A stretch of DNA of 64,000 nt, from assembly GCA_002360925.1 (NCBI GenBank), contig DERN01000011.1:130908-194907 (forward strand), read 5' to 3'. The notes under the pieces were generated by a model. The model saw only the letters and a list, made by a program, of their open reading frames with translations, had not been told where the DNA came from and made no database searches. This document shows, one piece after another, positions 8,556-16,497 of the stretch. Both the position numbers and the translations under genes were made by a program. Source of the stretch: Flavobacteriaceae bacterium UBA3339. GTDB taxonomy: Bacteria > Bacteroidota > Bacteroidia > Flavobacteriales > Flavobacteriaceae. How positions within the stretch are numbered: the first letter of the stretch is position 1; each line of letters starts with the position of its first letter.

Positions 8556-9179
8556 TTACTTAATCATTTTATACAGATTAAAAATAGCAATTATGCCTGT
8601 AATACAACCAATAATTTTATTAATGTTTTTAAGAATGAAGTTTTCTTCGAGATTTGATTTTCTAAAAAGTCGAATATAAAACATAAATACAGTGTAAGTT
8701 CCTAAAATAACGCCTAAAGTAAGTAGAATATTACTCAGATAATAGACTTCGTAAAGGTTGTTATTAAGCACCGAAATAGTAATAAAAACGTAATAAAAAA
8801 TTGGAAAAATATTTAAAACTGCTAAAAGTAATCCGTAATAAAACCGCTTTCTTTTCACAAGTGATTTTGGTGCCTCGGAATCTAAATACTTTTTAGGTTT
8901 TACTGTAAAAAAGTAGATTGTAAGAATTAAAAAAACAACAAATCCAATTTCTCTTAATGCGCTTGTAATTACTTCGCTTCGATCAATAATTCGAGCAAAA
9001 AAAACAGCTAAATACGTTTGCAATGCAATAATTACAAACGTACCTAACATAAAATTATATGCGTTTTTCATTCCTTCTTCTTTAGAAATTTTTACCGTAT
9101 TGGCATTTAAAATACCTGGCAATAAAGTTCCTAAAACTGCGGCAAAAAAACCTGTAAAAAAAGGAATGACTACATTCAT
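8556..9179 (-). CDS. LysE/RhtB-like membrane transporter
   Basis: A 207-residue membrane protein with about six helices. The first helix carries LGTLLPGILNANTVKIS, which corresponds to the family's G-x-x-x-P-G-P-N helix in a looser form. LysE-family proteins export amino acids or related small molecules; the substrate here cannot be read. Its start codon overlaps the trmB stop by one base (TAATG), so translation is probably coupled. Confidence 0.65.
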   Translation of the reverse strand: MNVVIPFFTGFFAAVLGTLLPGILNANTVKISKEEGMKNAYNFMLGTFVIIALQTYLAVFFARIIDRSEVITSALREIGFVVFLILTIYFFTVKPKKYLDSEAPKSLVKRKRFYYGLLLAVLNIFPIFYYVFITISVLNNNLYEVYYLSNILLTLGVILGTYTVFMFYIRLFRKSNLEENFILKNINKIIGCITGIIAIFNLYKMIK

Positions 9180-9853
9180 TATTTCAAAGAGAATTTAATA
9201 TACGTGATAGGTTTATTTTGTTCTAAATATTGTGATTCATAAAAAGTTTGAATCGCCGTTACAACTTCAGGTGATCCTTCGTTTTTATACACATTATGAT
9301 TTGCATACAAAACATTGTGTCCAGCACCGTGAAGCAATCCTAAAGTGTAACCGTGCATAAATTCGCTATCGGTTTTAAGATTGATAATTCCTTCTGGTTT
9401 TAAAATATTTTTATATCTGGCAAGAAACTCTTCGTTAGTTAAACGGTGTTTCGTGCGTTTGTATTTAATTTGAGGATCGGGGAATGTAATCCAAATTTCG
9501 TCTACTTCGTTTAAAGCGAAACAGTTTTCGATCAATTCGATCTGAGTTCTTAAAAAACCAACGTTCGGTAAATTTTCTTCGATAGCCGTTTTAGCTCCAC
9601 GCCAAAAACGCGAACCTTTTATATCGACTCCGATAAAGTTTGTATTCGGAAAACGTCGCGCCAATTCTACACTGTACTCGCCTTTTCCGCAACCCAATTC
9701 TAAAACAACCGGATTGTTATTTTTAAAAACTTCTTTATTCCAATTACCTTTTAACGCAAAAGTATTATTTACAACCTCATCTCTTGTTGGTTGATATACG
9801 TTCGAAAATGTTTCGTTTTCTCTGAAACGCTTCAACTTATTCTTACTTCCCAC
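9179..9853 (-). CDS. trmB: tRNA (guanine-N7-)-methyltransferase
   Basis: A 224-residue SAM-dependent enzyme that makes m7G46 in tRNA variable loops. The SAM-binding motif ELGCGKGEYS is at 52-61. The catalytic and tRNA-binding segment TFPDPQIKYKRTKHR matches the TrmB FPDP-[W/Q]-x-K pattern, and NLKTDSEFM follows. It is full length and heads an operon with a LysE-like transporter and an ATL protein. Confidence 0.93.
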   Translation of the reverse strand: MGSKNKLKRFRENETFSNVYQPTRDEVVNNTFALKGNWNKEVFKNNNPVVLELGCGKGEYSVELARRFPNTNFIGVDIKGSRFWRGAKTAIEENLPNVGFLRTQIELIENCFALNEVDEIWITFPDPQIKYKRTKHRLTNEEFLARYKNILKPEGIINLKTDSEFMHGYTLGLLHGAGHNVLYANHNVYKNEGSPEVVTAIQTFYESQYLEQNKPITYIKFSLK

Positions 9854-9869
9854 TTTTTTAAATTTTGTA

Positions 9870-9877
9870 CAAAAATA
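9870..9877 (-). promoter_or_regulatory. Probable -7 element of the trmB operon
   Basis: TATTTTTG on the minus strand, 17 bases upstream of the trmB start, fits the TAnnTTTG consensus. No -33 element is evident. Confidence 0.4.
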
Positions 9878-9941
9878 GTATATTTTTTGAGTTAAGAAAG
9901 ATCTAGTGGGAGGAGATTCTTAGAGTTCTAACCTATTCAAT

Positions 9942-9978
9942 AAAAATCCAGCCTTTAACTTTCGTTAAAGGCTGGATT
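9942..9978 (-). terminator. Terminator of sppA
   Basis: A long perfect stem (AATCCAGCCTTTAAC and its complement) with a four-base loop is followed by five T on the minus strand, 22 bases after the sppA stop codon. Confidence 0.88.
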
Positions 9979-10000
9979 AAGTAATTAGTAAACATTAAAT

Positions 10001-11776
10001 TTATTTGATATTCAAATAGTATGGTAACATTGCTTGAATTCCTTCTGATTGTTTTAGGTAATTCATGCGCTGAAGTAATTCATAATTTTCGGTTCCGATT
10101 TCTTGTTTTATAGCATCCTCTTTAATGCTTGAAACTGACATTCCGAAAAACTTTCGGATTAAATCTCCAAATTCAATTTTATATTCTGGATAGAACGAAA
10201 GTTTATAATCGGTTGTTTTTGCAGTTTTTGCTGCGTAAGCAATTGCTGCATCTAATCCGCCTAATTCATCAACCAAACCTAATTGTTTAGCCATTGTTCC
10301 TGTCCAAACGCGACCTTGTCCGATTTTATCCACTTGTTCTTTCGTCATTTTACGTCCGGCAGCAACTCGGGAAATAAACGTATCGTAAACAATTTCGATC
10401 CCTTCTGTAACTGTTTCTTTGTATTTAGGAGAAATTTCTTGGAACGGGCTGTAACCTGCAGCGTTTTCATGTGTTTTTACTTGCTCGGCTTTTACCCCGT
10501 ATTTATTGGCTATTTCTTTAAAATTCGGTAACATTCCAAAAACTCCGATCGAACCTGTAATTGTTCCTGGCTCAGCAAATATTTTATCTGCATTGCATGC
10601 AATATAATATCCACCAGAAGCCGCAACATCTCCCATTGAAACAATAACCGGTTTTGTTTTTTTAGTTAATTCAATTTCTCTCCAAATAATATCAGAAGTT
10701 AACGCACTTCCACCAGGAGAATTTACACGAAGGACAATCGCTTTAATTTTGTCGTTTTTACGAGCTGCTTTTAAAGCTCGACTAATTGATCCTTCGCCAA
10801 TAGAGTTTATACTTCCTTCGCCTCCTTTAATTTCACCTTGAGCAAAAATCAATGCAATTTGATCTTTTGCACCAATTTTAGTACTTTTTAAATGTGTGCT
10901 TTCAACATATTCTAAAACATCAATTTCATTAATATCATCGTCATATTTAATTCCTAAAGCTTTTTTAATTCCGTTATAATATTGATCGATATACGCAATT
11001 TTATCAATTAACTTATTCTCTAAAGCCAAGTTAGCATTGCGAGCGTTTAAATTTGTAGCAACATCATTTAAAGAAGCGACCGAAATTTTTCTGTTTTTAG
11101 AAACATCATTCACAAACGATTCCCAAATCGAATTCAATAAAACCGTTAATTGCTCACGATTTTCTGCGCTCATGTTTTGTTGTAAAAAAGGTTCAACTGC
11201 ACTTTTAAATTTTCCGTGACGAATCACTTCCATTTTAATTCCGGTTTTATCCTGAAGATCTTTCATATATAAAACTTCGCTTGCCAATCCTTTAAAATCA
11301 ATTCCACCCATCGGATTTAGATAAACCGTATCGGCAACCGAAGCTAAATAATATTCTCCTTGCGAATAATTATCAGCATACGCAACTACAAATTTTCCAG
11401 TTTTTTTAAATTCATCTAACTTTTCAGCAATCGCTTTTCTTTGCGTAATTCCTAAGTAAGACGTATTATTTTCGATCGAAATTCCTTTAATCTTATCATC
11501 GGTTTTAGCATAATCAATCGCTTGTAAAACATTGATTAATCCATCGTTGTTGGTTTCTTTATAATCGAAATCTTCAATATAAATGCTTCCTCCGTAATCG
11601 TTTGTAACTCGTTCTAAATCTAACTTTATGATCGAATTTCCTTTAACCGATTTCCCTTTTCCAGACGAACTTCCCGCCGAAGCAACAACACCAATAATCA
11701 ATAATAGAAAAAACGACATCATGCAAAATAGAATGATTCCTACGAAAGTTGCTAATACATTTTTTATGAAATTCAT
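10001..11776 (-). CDS. sppA: Signal peptide peptidase SppA, 67-kDa type
   Basis: A 591-residue membrane-anchored serine protease that degrades cleaved signal peptides. One N-terminal membrane helix (about 8-33) is followed by two tandem ClpP-like domains, as in the E. coli long form. The catalytic Ser387 sits in MGDVAASGGYY of the second domain and the general-base Lys191 in GKFKSAVEPF of the first, matching the E. coli Lys209/Ser409 pair. VNSPGGSALTS is the oxyanion-region motif. It is transcribed alone, divergently from folK-dNK. Confidence 0.93.
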   Translation of the reverse strand: MNFIKNVLATFVGIILFCMMSFFLLLIIGVVASAGSSSGKGKSVKGNSIIKLDLERVTNDYGGSIYIEDFDYKETNNDGLINVLQAIDYAKTDDKIKGISIENNTSYLGITQRKAIAEKLDEFKKTGKFVVAYADNYSQGEYYLASVADTVYLNPMGGIDFKGLASEVLYMKDLQDKTGIKMEVIRHGKFKSAVEPFLQQNMSAENREQLTVLLNSIWESFVNDVSKNRKISVASLNDVATNLNARNANLALENKLIDKIAYIDQYYNGIKKALGIKYDDDINEIDVLEYVESTHLKSTKIGAKDQIALIFAQGEIKGGEGSINSIGEGSISRALKAARKNDKIKAIVLRVNSPGGSALTSDIIWREIELTKKTKPVIVSMGDVAASGGYYIACNADKIFAEPGTITGSIGVFGMLPNFKEIANKYGVKAEQVKTHENAAGYSPFQEISPKYKETVTEGIEIVYDTFISRVAAGRKMTKEQVDKIGQGRVWTGTMAKQLGLVDELGGLDAAIAYAAKTAKTTDYKLSFYPEYKIEFGDLIRKFFGMSVSSIKEDAIKQEIGTENYELLQRMNYLKQSEGIQAMLPYYLNIK

Positions 11777-11849
11777 TGTAATTTTTTTAATCTTTATCGG
11801 TTAGTATCTATTTTGGTTGAAACGTTACACGAAAAACATCTTTTTTCGA

Positions 11850-11883
11850 TTGATCGTAATTCTGATTAGATTTTTTATTTTTG
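11850..11883 (+). promoter_or_regulatory. Probable promoter of folK-dNK
   Basis: TTG (11850-11852), a 23-base spacer and TATTTTTG (11876-11883) fit the Bacteroidota consensus. The start codon is only five bases past the -7 box, so the transcript would be almost leaderless. Confidence 0.45.
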
Positions 11884-11887
11884 CAAC

Positions 11888-13036
11888 ATGCAACAATACA
11901 ACAAAGTCGTTCTGTCGTTAGGAAGTAATTTGGGCGACAAAAAAGCGTTTCTTTTACAGGCAATTCAACAAATTCATGATCATATTGGTTTTGTGAAACA
12001 AGCTTCGTTTATCTACGAAACGCCTTCGTGGGGATTTGATAGTTTTCCTTTTTACAATATATGTATTTTGTTGAATACGCATTTACAACCTGAAGTTTTA
12101 TTGGATAAATTGAAAGATTTAGAAAAGAAATTAGGTCGGACTATTAAAACTACAGAATCTTATTCGGCTAGAACAGTTGATATTGATATTGTTTATTTTA
12201 ACGATGAAGTAATTGAAACAGAATATTTAACGATTCCGCATCCGCAAATGCAAAACAGAACGTTTGTTTTAATTCCGTTAAATGATCTTGAAATTGAATG
12301 GAAACATCCTGTTTTACAAAAAGATACTTCTGAATTATTGAGCAATTGTAACGACGATTCGGAAATAAAAAAAGTAGAAGCAATTCAACTTCCAAAAGAT
12401 AAATATTCGATTCAAAAACTCAATTTTATTGCAATTGAAGGAAATATTGGTTCGGGAAAAACGACTTTGGTTCAAAAAATGACACAAGATTTTAATGCGA
12501 AATCGATTTTAGAACGATTTGCCGAGAATCCGTTTCTTCCGAAATTTTATCAAAATCCTGAACGTTATGCGTTCCCTTTAGAAATGTCGTTTCTTGCCGA
12601 TCGTTATTTGCAATTAAGCGAAGATTTAGGACAATATGATTTGTTTAAGGAGTTTGTAATTGCTGATTATTACATTTATAAATCGTTGATTTTTGCTCAA
12701 GTTACGCTTGATTTGGAAGAAGTAAATTTATATCGAAACGTTTTTGATGTGATGTATAAAGAAACGCAAAAGACCGATTTATACATTTATTTATATCAAA
12801 AAACAGATAATTTACTTGAAAATATAAAAAAACGCGGACGAAATTACGAAAGCGATATTGAAGCAGAATATTTGGATAAAATAAACCATTCTTATTCTGA
12901 ATTTATTAAAACCTTACCGCAAGAAAACGTTTTAATTATTGATGTTTCGGCTAAAGATTTTGTCGAAAAACAAGAAGATTATTTAGATGTTTTAAATATA
13001 ATTAACTCCAAAATTTTATCTGTTTCCGATAGGTAA
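11888..13036 (+). CDS. folK: HPPK-deoxynucleoside kinase fusion protein
   Basis: A 382-residue two-domain enzyme. Residues 1 to about 140 are 6-hydroxymethyl-dihydropterin pyrophosphokinase (LSLGSNLGDK near 9-18, R95-TVDIDI carrying the magnesium-binding aspartates, HPQMQNRTFVLIPL), a folate synthesis step. Residues from about 178 are a deoxynucleoside kinase with P-loop GNIGSGKT (185-192), the nucleoside-binding glutamate in ENPF (E213), a DRY motif at 238-240 and a lid KKRGRNYE. It joins folate supply to nucleotide salvage in one chain, an arrangement known in Flavobacteriia. The last 21 bases overlap the 3' end of the convergent gene at 13016. Confidence 0.93.
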   Translation: MQQYNKVVLSLGSNLGDKKAFLLQAIQQIHDHIGFVKQASFIYETPSWGFDSFPFYNICILLNTHLQPEVLLDKLKDLEKKLGRTIKTTESYSARTVDIDIVYFNDEVIETEYLTIPHPQMQNRTFVLIPLNDLEIEWKHPVLQKDTSELLSNCNDDSEIKKVEAIQLPKDKYSIQKLNFIAIEGNIGSGKTTLVQKMTQDFNAKSILERFAENPFLPKFYQNPERYAFPLEMSFLADRYLQLSEDLGQYDLFKEFVIADYYIYKSLIFAQVTLDLEEVNLYRNVFDVMYKETQKTDLYIYLYQKTDNLLENIKKRGRNYESDIEAEYLDKINHSYSEFIKTLPQENVLIIDVSAKDFVEKQEDYLDVLNIINSKILSVSDR

Positions 13037-13774
13037 GGCTACTTTTACGAGAATTATTTCAACTGTAGGATCTGAAATATATTTTCTAAAATCGAAATAA
13101 TGCTGAATTTGATTGCGAGAATAAGGCGAATGCATGTCCCATAGAAATTTACGATCGTTTTTAAAATATGTATTTAAAATTTCGTAATTATTTACATCGG
13201 CTGAAATTCCATCATAAACATATTTTTCTTTTAATTGCTTTAAAGAATCAATTGTTTTAGTCAATATTAAACCTTCTTGTTTATATAAAAAATAAGGCAA
13301 ATAGAAACTTGTTTCAAATCCTTTTTCTTTGAATAAATATAAAAATTCAATTTCAGAAGATTCTACTAAGACATTCTCTTTTTTTAGCTTAGATTTATTT
13401 ATTAAATGATTTAATAATCTAGCGGATTCATCTGCATTATCTACAGATAGATTTTTAAAATCTAACCATAATTTTATGTCTTTATTTGAAAGATAAGAAA
13501 GATAAGTTTCTAGATTTAATCCTATTGAAGGTGCGGGGGGATGATTTATATCAAAAACCTTATTAGTTTCATCGTATACTAAATCTAATTCAACTCCATT
13601 ATATACTTTTTCTGTATATTTTAGTTTTTCTAAGCTGTTAACTCTATGTGCCATTATTTTATTCTGATAACCATAATATTCTATTTTATAAGGATTCAAA
13701 ATATAAATAATACCAAACAAAATCACTAAAAAGAATATTTTAATGATTCTCTTATATTTAATTTCTTTCATCAT
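13016..13774 (-). CDS. Menorin/FAM151-like or GDPD-like phosphodiesterase, membrane anchored
   Basis: A 252-residue protein with one N-terminal membrane helix (about 9-26) and an extracytoplasmic TIM-barrel-like domain. The pattern MAHRVNS (His43), GVELDLVY (Glu62, Asp64), DINHPP (Asp75, His78) and LWLDFKN resembles the PLC-like fold of menorin/FAM151 proteins and glycerophosphodiester phosphodiesterases. A phosphodiester-cleaving role on lipids or glycans is inferred, not shown. It overlaps the upstream phosphoethanolamine-transferase-like gene by 17 bases, so the two are an operon and probably act on the same envelope molecule. Exact family is uncertain. Confidence 0.6.
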   Translation of the reverse strand: MMKEIKYKRIIKIFFLVILFGIIYILNPYKIEYYGYQNKIMAHRVNSLEKLKYTEKVYNGVELDLVYDETNKVFDINHPPAPSIGLNLETYLSYLSNKDIKLWLDFKNLSVDNADESARLLNHLINKSKLKKENVLVESSEIEFLYLFKEKGFETSFYLPYFLYKQEGLILTKTIDSLKQLKEKYVYDGISADVNNYEILNTYFKNDRKFLWDMHSPYSRNQIQHYFDFRKYISDPTVEIILVKVALPIGNR

Positions 13775-15332
13775 AATTTACTCCTGGTTGAATCATCCTT
13801 TTTTTATAAACAAACCGATTATTAAAAATACTTTTTTCTGGTTGAAACTGATCAAATTGAATTCTTGATAATTCTGAGAAACTATAAATAAAATCTTCTA
13901 ATGTGCATTTTCTTTTTAATTTATCTTGGAAATCGTCTTTGTTTTTTTGTCTATATTCTTCCGAAAGCCACACAATAAAAGGAATTTCATACATTGCGTT
14001 TGAACCGATTCCTTCGAAATGTCCAAAAGAATTTGTATCCTGAAAAACATCATCTCCATGATCAGAAAAGTAAACTACATAGCTGTTTTTTTTCTGTTTT
14101 TTTACTTTTTGAATTATTTCTGAAACAATATAATCATTGTAACGCACTGCATTATCGTATTCATTAATTGTCTGAAAACTTTCTTTGGAAGGAAATTTTG
14201 TCTTAGGTTCATTATTAAAATAAGAAAATGAAGATGGATAAGCATCCCGATAATATATATGTGTACCTTTTAAGTGTAAAAAAACAACTTTCTTAGAAAC
14301 ATTCTTATCATTTATAACTTGATCTAACATTGGTAATAAAACATCATCTAACTTACTAGCACTTTTATAAACATTTGAAACAAAATATTGTTCATTTGTT
14401 GCTTTTGCATAAAGAGAAACTAAGTTTTCGTTGGCTCCTAAAGGTTGCTGATTAGAAATCCAATAGGTTTTAAAACCTGCTTGATTTGCCAATTGAAAAA
14501 CCGTTCCAAGTTCATTATAATCTGGATTTTGATAATCTCCTAAACTTAAAACGCGATCTAATGACAAAATGGTATGTGTACGCGGACTGATTACATCTTT
14601 AAACAAATACAATTCATTTTTAATTTTATTTAGTTCGGGATTTGTATCTCGATCATAATCATAAATTCCCATATTTCTTCTTGAAGTCGATTCTCCAATA
14701 ATCACAACATATAAAGCTTCCTTTTCCTCATTTTTTACATTTGTAAAGTAATTAGAAGTTTTTTTAGTAATATTTTTAGAGAGTTGTGAAGTAAATTCTC
14801 GATATTCGGAATAAGTATTTATTGTTAAAAGAGTTACTGAACGTTCATAGAATTTATATATTAAACCTGCACTTAAACAAATTAATAATACAAATATTAG
14901 TTTGTGTTTGTTTAAAGAAATTTGATAAGACGAAATGATTTTAATCGCAATAAAAAAGAAAACGATAATAGATATTAAAAAATACCATTTTAAATATGTA
15001 TTAAAAAAACTTTGAGTTTCTTCGAGATTTGTTTCAAAAACAGTATAAAGAGTTGGATTGTCAATAAAATTTTGAAAATTTTGAATTACTGCTATTTGAA
15101 TAAATAAAGCGCTATAAAACAAGAATAAAAAAGTTGTAAAAACAGTTTTTATCAACTTATTACTTGTAGACAAAAGTATTGTTAAAATTATAAAAAGTAG
15201 CGCTCCGTTAAAAGCTAATTCTTTAATGATGGTTTTTAAAGACATCTCGGATATTTCCATTAATGCCGCAAACACTAAAAGCGGTAAACAGAAAACTACA
15301 ATTACAATGATGTCTTTAAAATACTTTGTCAT
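13758..15332 (-). CDS. EptA/CptA-like phosphoethanolamine transferase (sulfatase fold)
   Basis: A 524-residue inner-membrane enzyme with five N-terminal helices (ending near residue 165) and a periplasmic alkaline-phosphatase-like domain. VVIIGESTSRRNMGIYDYDRDTNP is the family's metal-site start (Glu214); SPRTHTILSL holds the likely nucleophile Thr252 or Thr254; a later SDHGDD supplies metal ligands. EptA-type enzymes put phosphoethanolamine on lipid A or core sugars and can lower sensitivity to cationic peptides. The exact acceptor is unknown. It is followed by the menorin-like gene (17-base overlap) and directly preceded by a TrmH-family gene (no gap). Confidence 0.85.
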   Translation of the reverse strand: MTKYFKDIIVIVVFCLPLLVFAALMEISEMSLKTIIKELAFNGALLFIILTILLSTSNKLIKTVFTTFLFLFYSALFIQIAVIQNFQNFIDNPTLYTVFETNLEETQSFFNTYLKWYFLISIIVFFFIAIKIISSYQISLNKHKLIFVLLICLSAGLIYKFYERSVTLLTINTYSEYREFTSQLSKNITKKTSNYFTNVKNEEKEALYVVIIGESTSRRNMGIYDYDRDTNPELNKIKNELYLFKDVISPRTHTILSLDRVLSLGDYQNPDYNELGTVFQLANQAGFKTYWISNQQPLGANENLVSLYAKATNEQYFVSNVYKSASKLDDVLLPMLDQVINDKNVSKKVVFLHLKGTHIYYRDAYPSSFSYFNNEPKTKFPSKESFQTINEYDNAVRYNDYIVSEIIQKVKKQKKNSYVVYFSDHGDDVFQDTNSFGHFEGIGSNAMYEIPFIVWLSEEYRQKNKDDFQDKLKRKCTLEDFIYSFSELSRIQFDQFQPEKSIFNNRFVYKKRMIQPGVNYDERN

Positions 15333-15866
15333 TTACAAAACTTGAATTTTCTGGAAGAAATCCCAAATAACAATTCCGCCGCTAACCGACACATTTAAGG
15401 AATGTTTTGTTCCTAATTGTGGTATTTCGATTACAAAATCACTTGAGTTAATCACTTTTTGATTTACACCTTTTACTTCGTTTCCAAAAAATAAAGCATA
15501 TTTTACGTGCTCTTCTACATTAAAATCATTCAACATAACAGAACCTTCAACTTGTTCTATCGAAACTATTTTTACATTTTCATTTTTTAATCTTTCAACC
15601 AATTCCAAAACATCTTGTACATATTCCCATTCAACAGTTTCGGTCGCTCCTAAAGCTGTTTTGTGAATTTCTTTATTAGGCGGAGTTGCTGTAATTCCGC
15701 ACAAATAAATTTTTTCGATTAAAAAAGCATCCGAAGTTCTAAAAAAAGCGCCAATATTGTGTAAACTTCGAATATCATCCAACACAACAATAATTGGTGT
15801 TTTCTCTGCTTCTTTAAATTCTTCGATATTTTTACGATTAAGCTCGTCTAAGATTAATTTTTTCAT
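15333..15866 (-). CDS. TrmH/SpoU-family RNA 2'-O-methyltransferase
   Basis: A 177-residue SPOUT methyltransferase. The three family motifs are visible: LDDIRSLHNIGAFFRT (motif 1, with Asn and Arg), ALFFGNEVKGVN (motif 2) and LNVSVSGGIVIWDF (motif 3, cofactor knot). It lacks the extra N-terminal domain of RlmB, so the target may be a tRNA or an rRNA. Its stop is followed immediately by the start of the EptA-like gene. The upstream TATCTTTG box lies back to back with the promoter of the gene at 15976. Confidence 0.88.
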   Translation of the reverse strand: MKKLILDELNRKNIEEFKEAEKTPIIVVLDDIRSLHNIGAFFRTSDAFLIEKIYLCGITATPPNKEIHKTALGATETVEWEYVQDVLELVERLKNENVKIVSIEQVEGSVMLNDFNVEEHVKYALFFGNEVKGVNQKVINSSDFVIEIPQLGTKHSLNVSVSGGIVIWDFFQKIQVL

Positions 15867-15883
15867 TTCGTAAATTTGAAATG

Positions 15884-15891
15884 CAAAGATA
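15884..15891 (-). promoter_or_regulatory. Probable -7 element of the TrmH-family operon
   Basis: TATCTTTG on the minus strand, 18 bases upstream of the start codon. Confidence 0.45.
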
Positions 15892-15927
15892 CACTTATCG
15901 AGGTATATTTAGAAAGCTTTCGATCTT

Positions 15928-15957
15928 TTGAGAAGCCTAAAAGAAGTATTATCTTTG
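15928..15957 (+). promoter_or_regulatory. Promoter of the FUSC-like gene
   Basis: TTTTG ending at 15930, a 19-base spacer and TATCTTTG at 15950-15957 form one of the best Bacteroidota-type promoters in the window. It is divergent from the TrmH-family promoter. Confidence 0.6.
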
Positions 15958-15975
15958 CATTTCTTTTAAAAAATC

Positions 15976-16491
15976 ATGCTCAGCAAATTCACAAAACATA
16001 TTATTACGTCACAATTGATTATTTATATAATACGATGTGTAATCGGATTTTTAATTGGTTATAGTTTAATGATTCGTTTCCCAGAATATGAATTGTTTTG
16101 GTCTTTACTTTCGATTATTTTAGTGATTTCGCCCGAAGGAAAAGACACGCGCAGATTAACTATTGAACGAGTAAAATCGAATTTAATAGGTTCTGTAGTT
16201 GGATTAATTTGTCTTTTTATAAACTCTCCAACTGTTTTACTTCTTGTTTTAGGAATCGTTTTTGCTATTATTATTTGTTATCTCTTTAAAGTAATGAATA
16301 TGAGCAGAGTCGCAATTGTTGCTTTTTTAATTATTATGCTACAAACACACACAATGGACGAATCTATTGCTCCGATTGTTCGTTTCGCAACTGTAACACT
16401 TGGTTGTTTTATAGGTTTATCAGTTGTTATTGTTACTTCAATTTCTATTAAAAATTTAAAGAAACGTTTTAAGATTGATAGCCCTATATAA
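15976..16491 (+). CDS. FUSC/ArAE-like membrane protein
   Basis: A 171-residue membrane protein with four to five helices, ending in a basic segment (KNLKKRFK). The middle part, ELFWSLLSIILVISPEGKDTRRLTIERVKSNLIGSVVG, is typical of FUSC-family (aromatic acid exporter-like/fusaric acid resistance) proteins. It is much shorter than full-length FUSC transporters and has no cytoplasmic domain, so it may work as an oligomer. The substrate is unknown. The gene has its own promoter and converges with the T9SS gene, with only six bases between the stops and no visible terminator. Confidence 0.7.
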   Translation: MLSKFTKHIITSQLIIYIIRCVIGFLIGYSLMIRFPEYELFWSLLSIILVISPEGKDTRRLTIERVKSNLIGSVVGLICLFINSPTVLLLVLGIVFAIIICYLFKVMNMSRVAIVAFLIIMLQTHTMDESIAPIVRFATVTLGCFIGLSVVIVTSISIKNLKKRFKIDSPI

Positions 16492-16497
16492 TAATTT

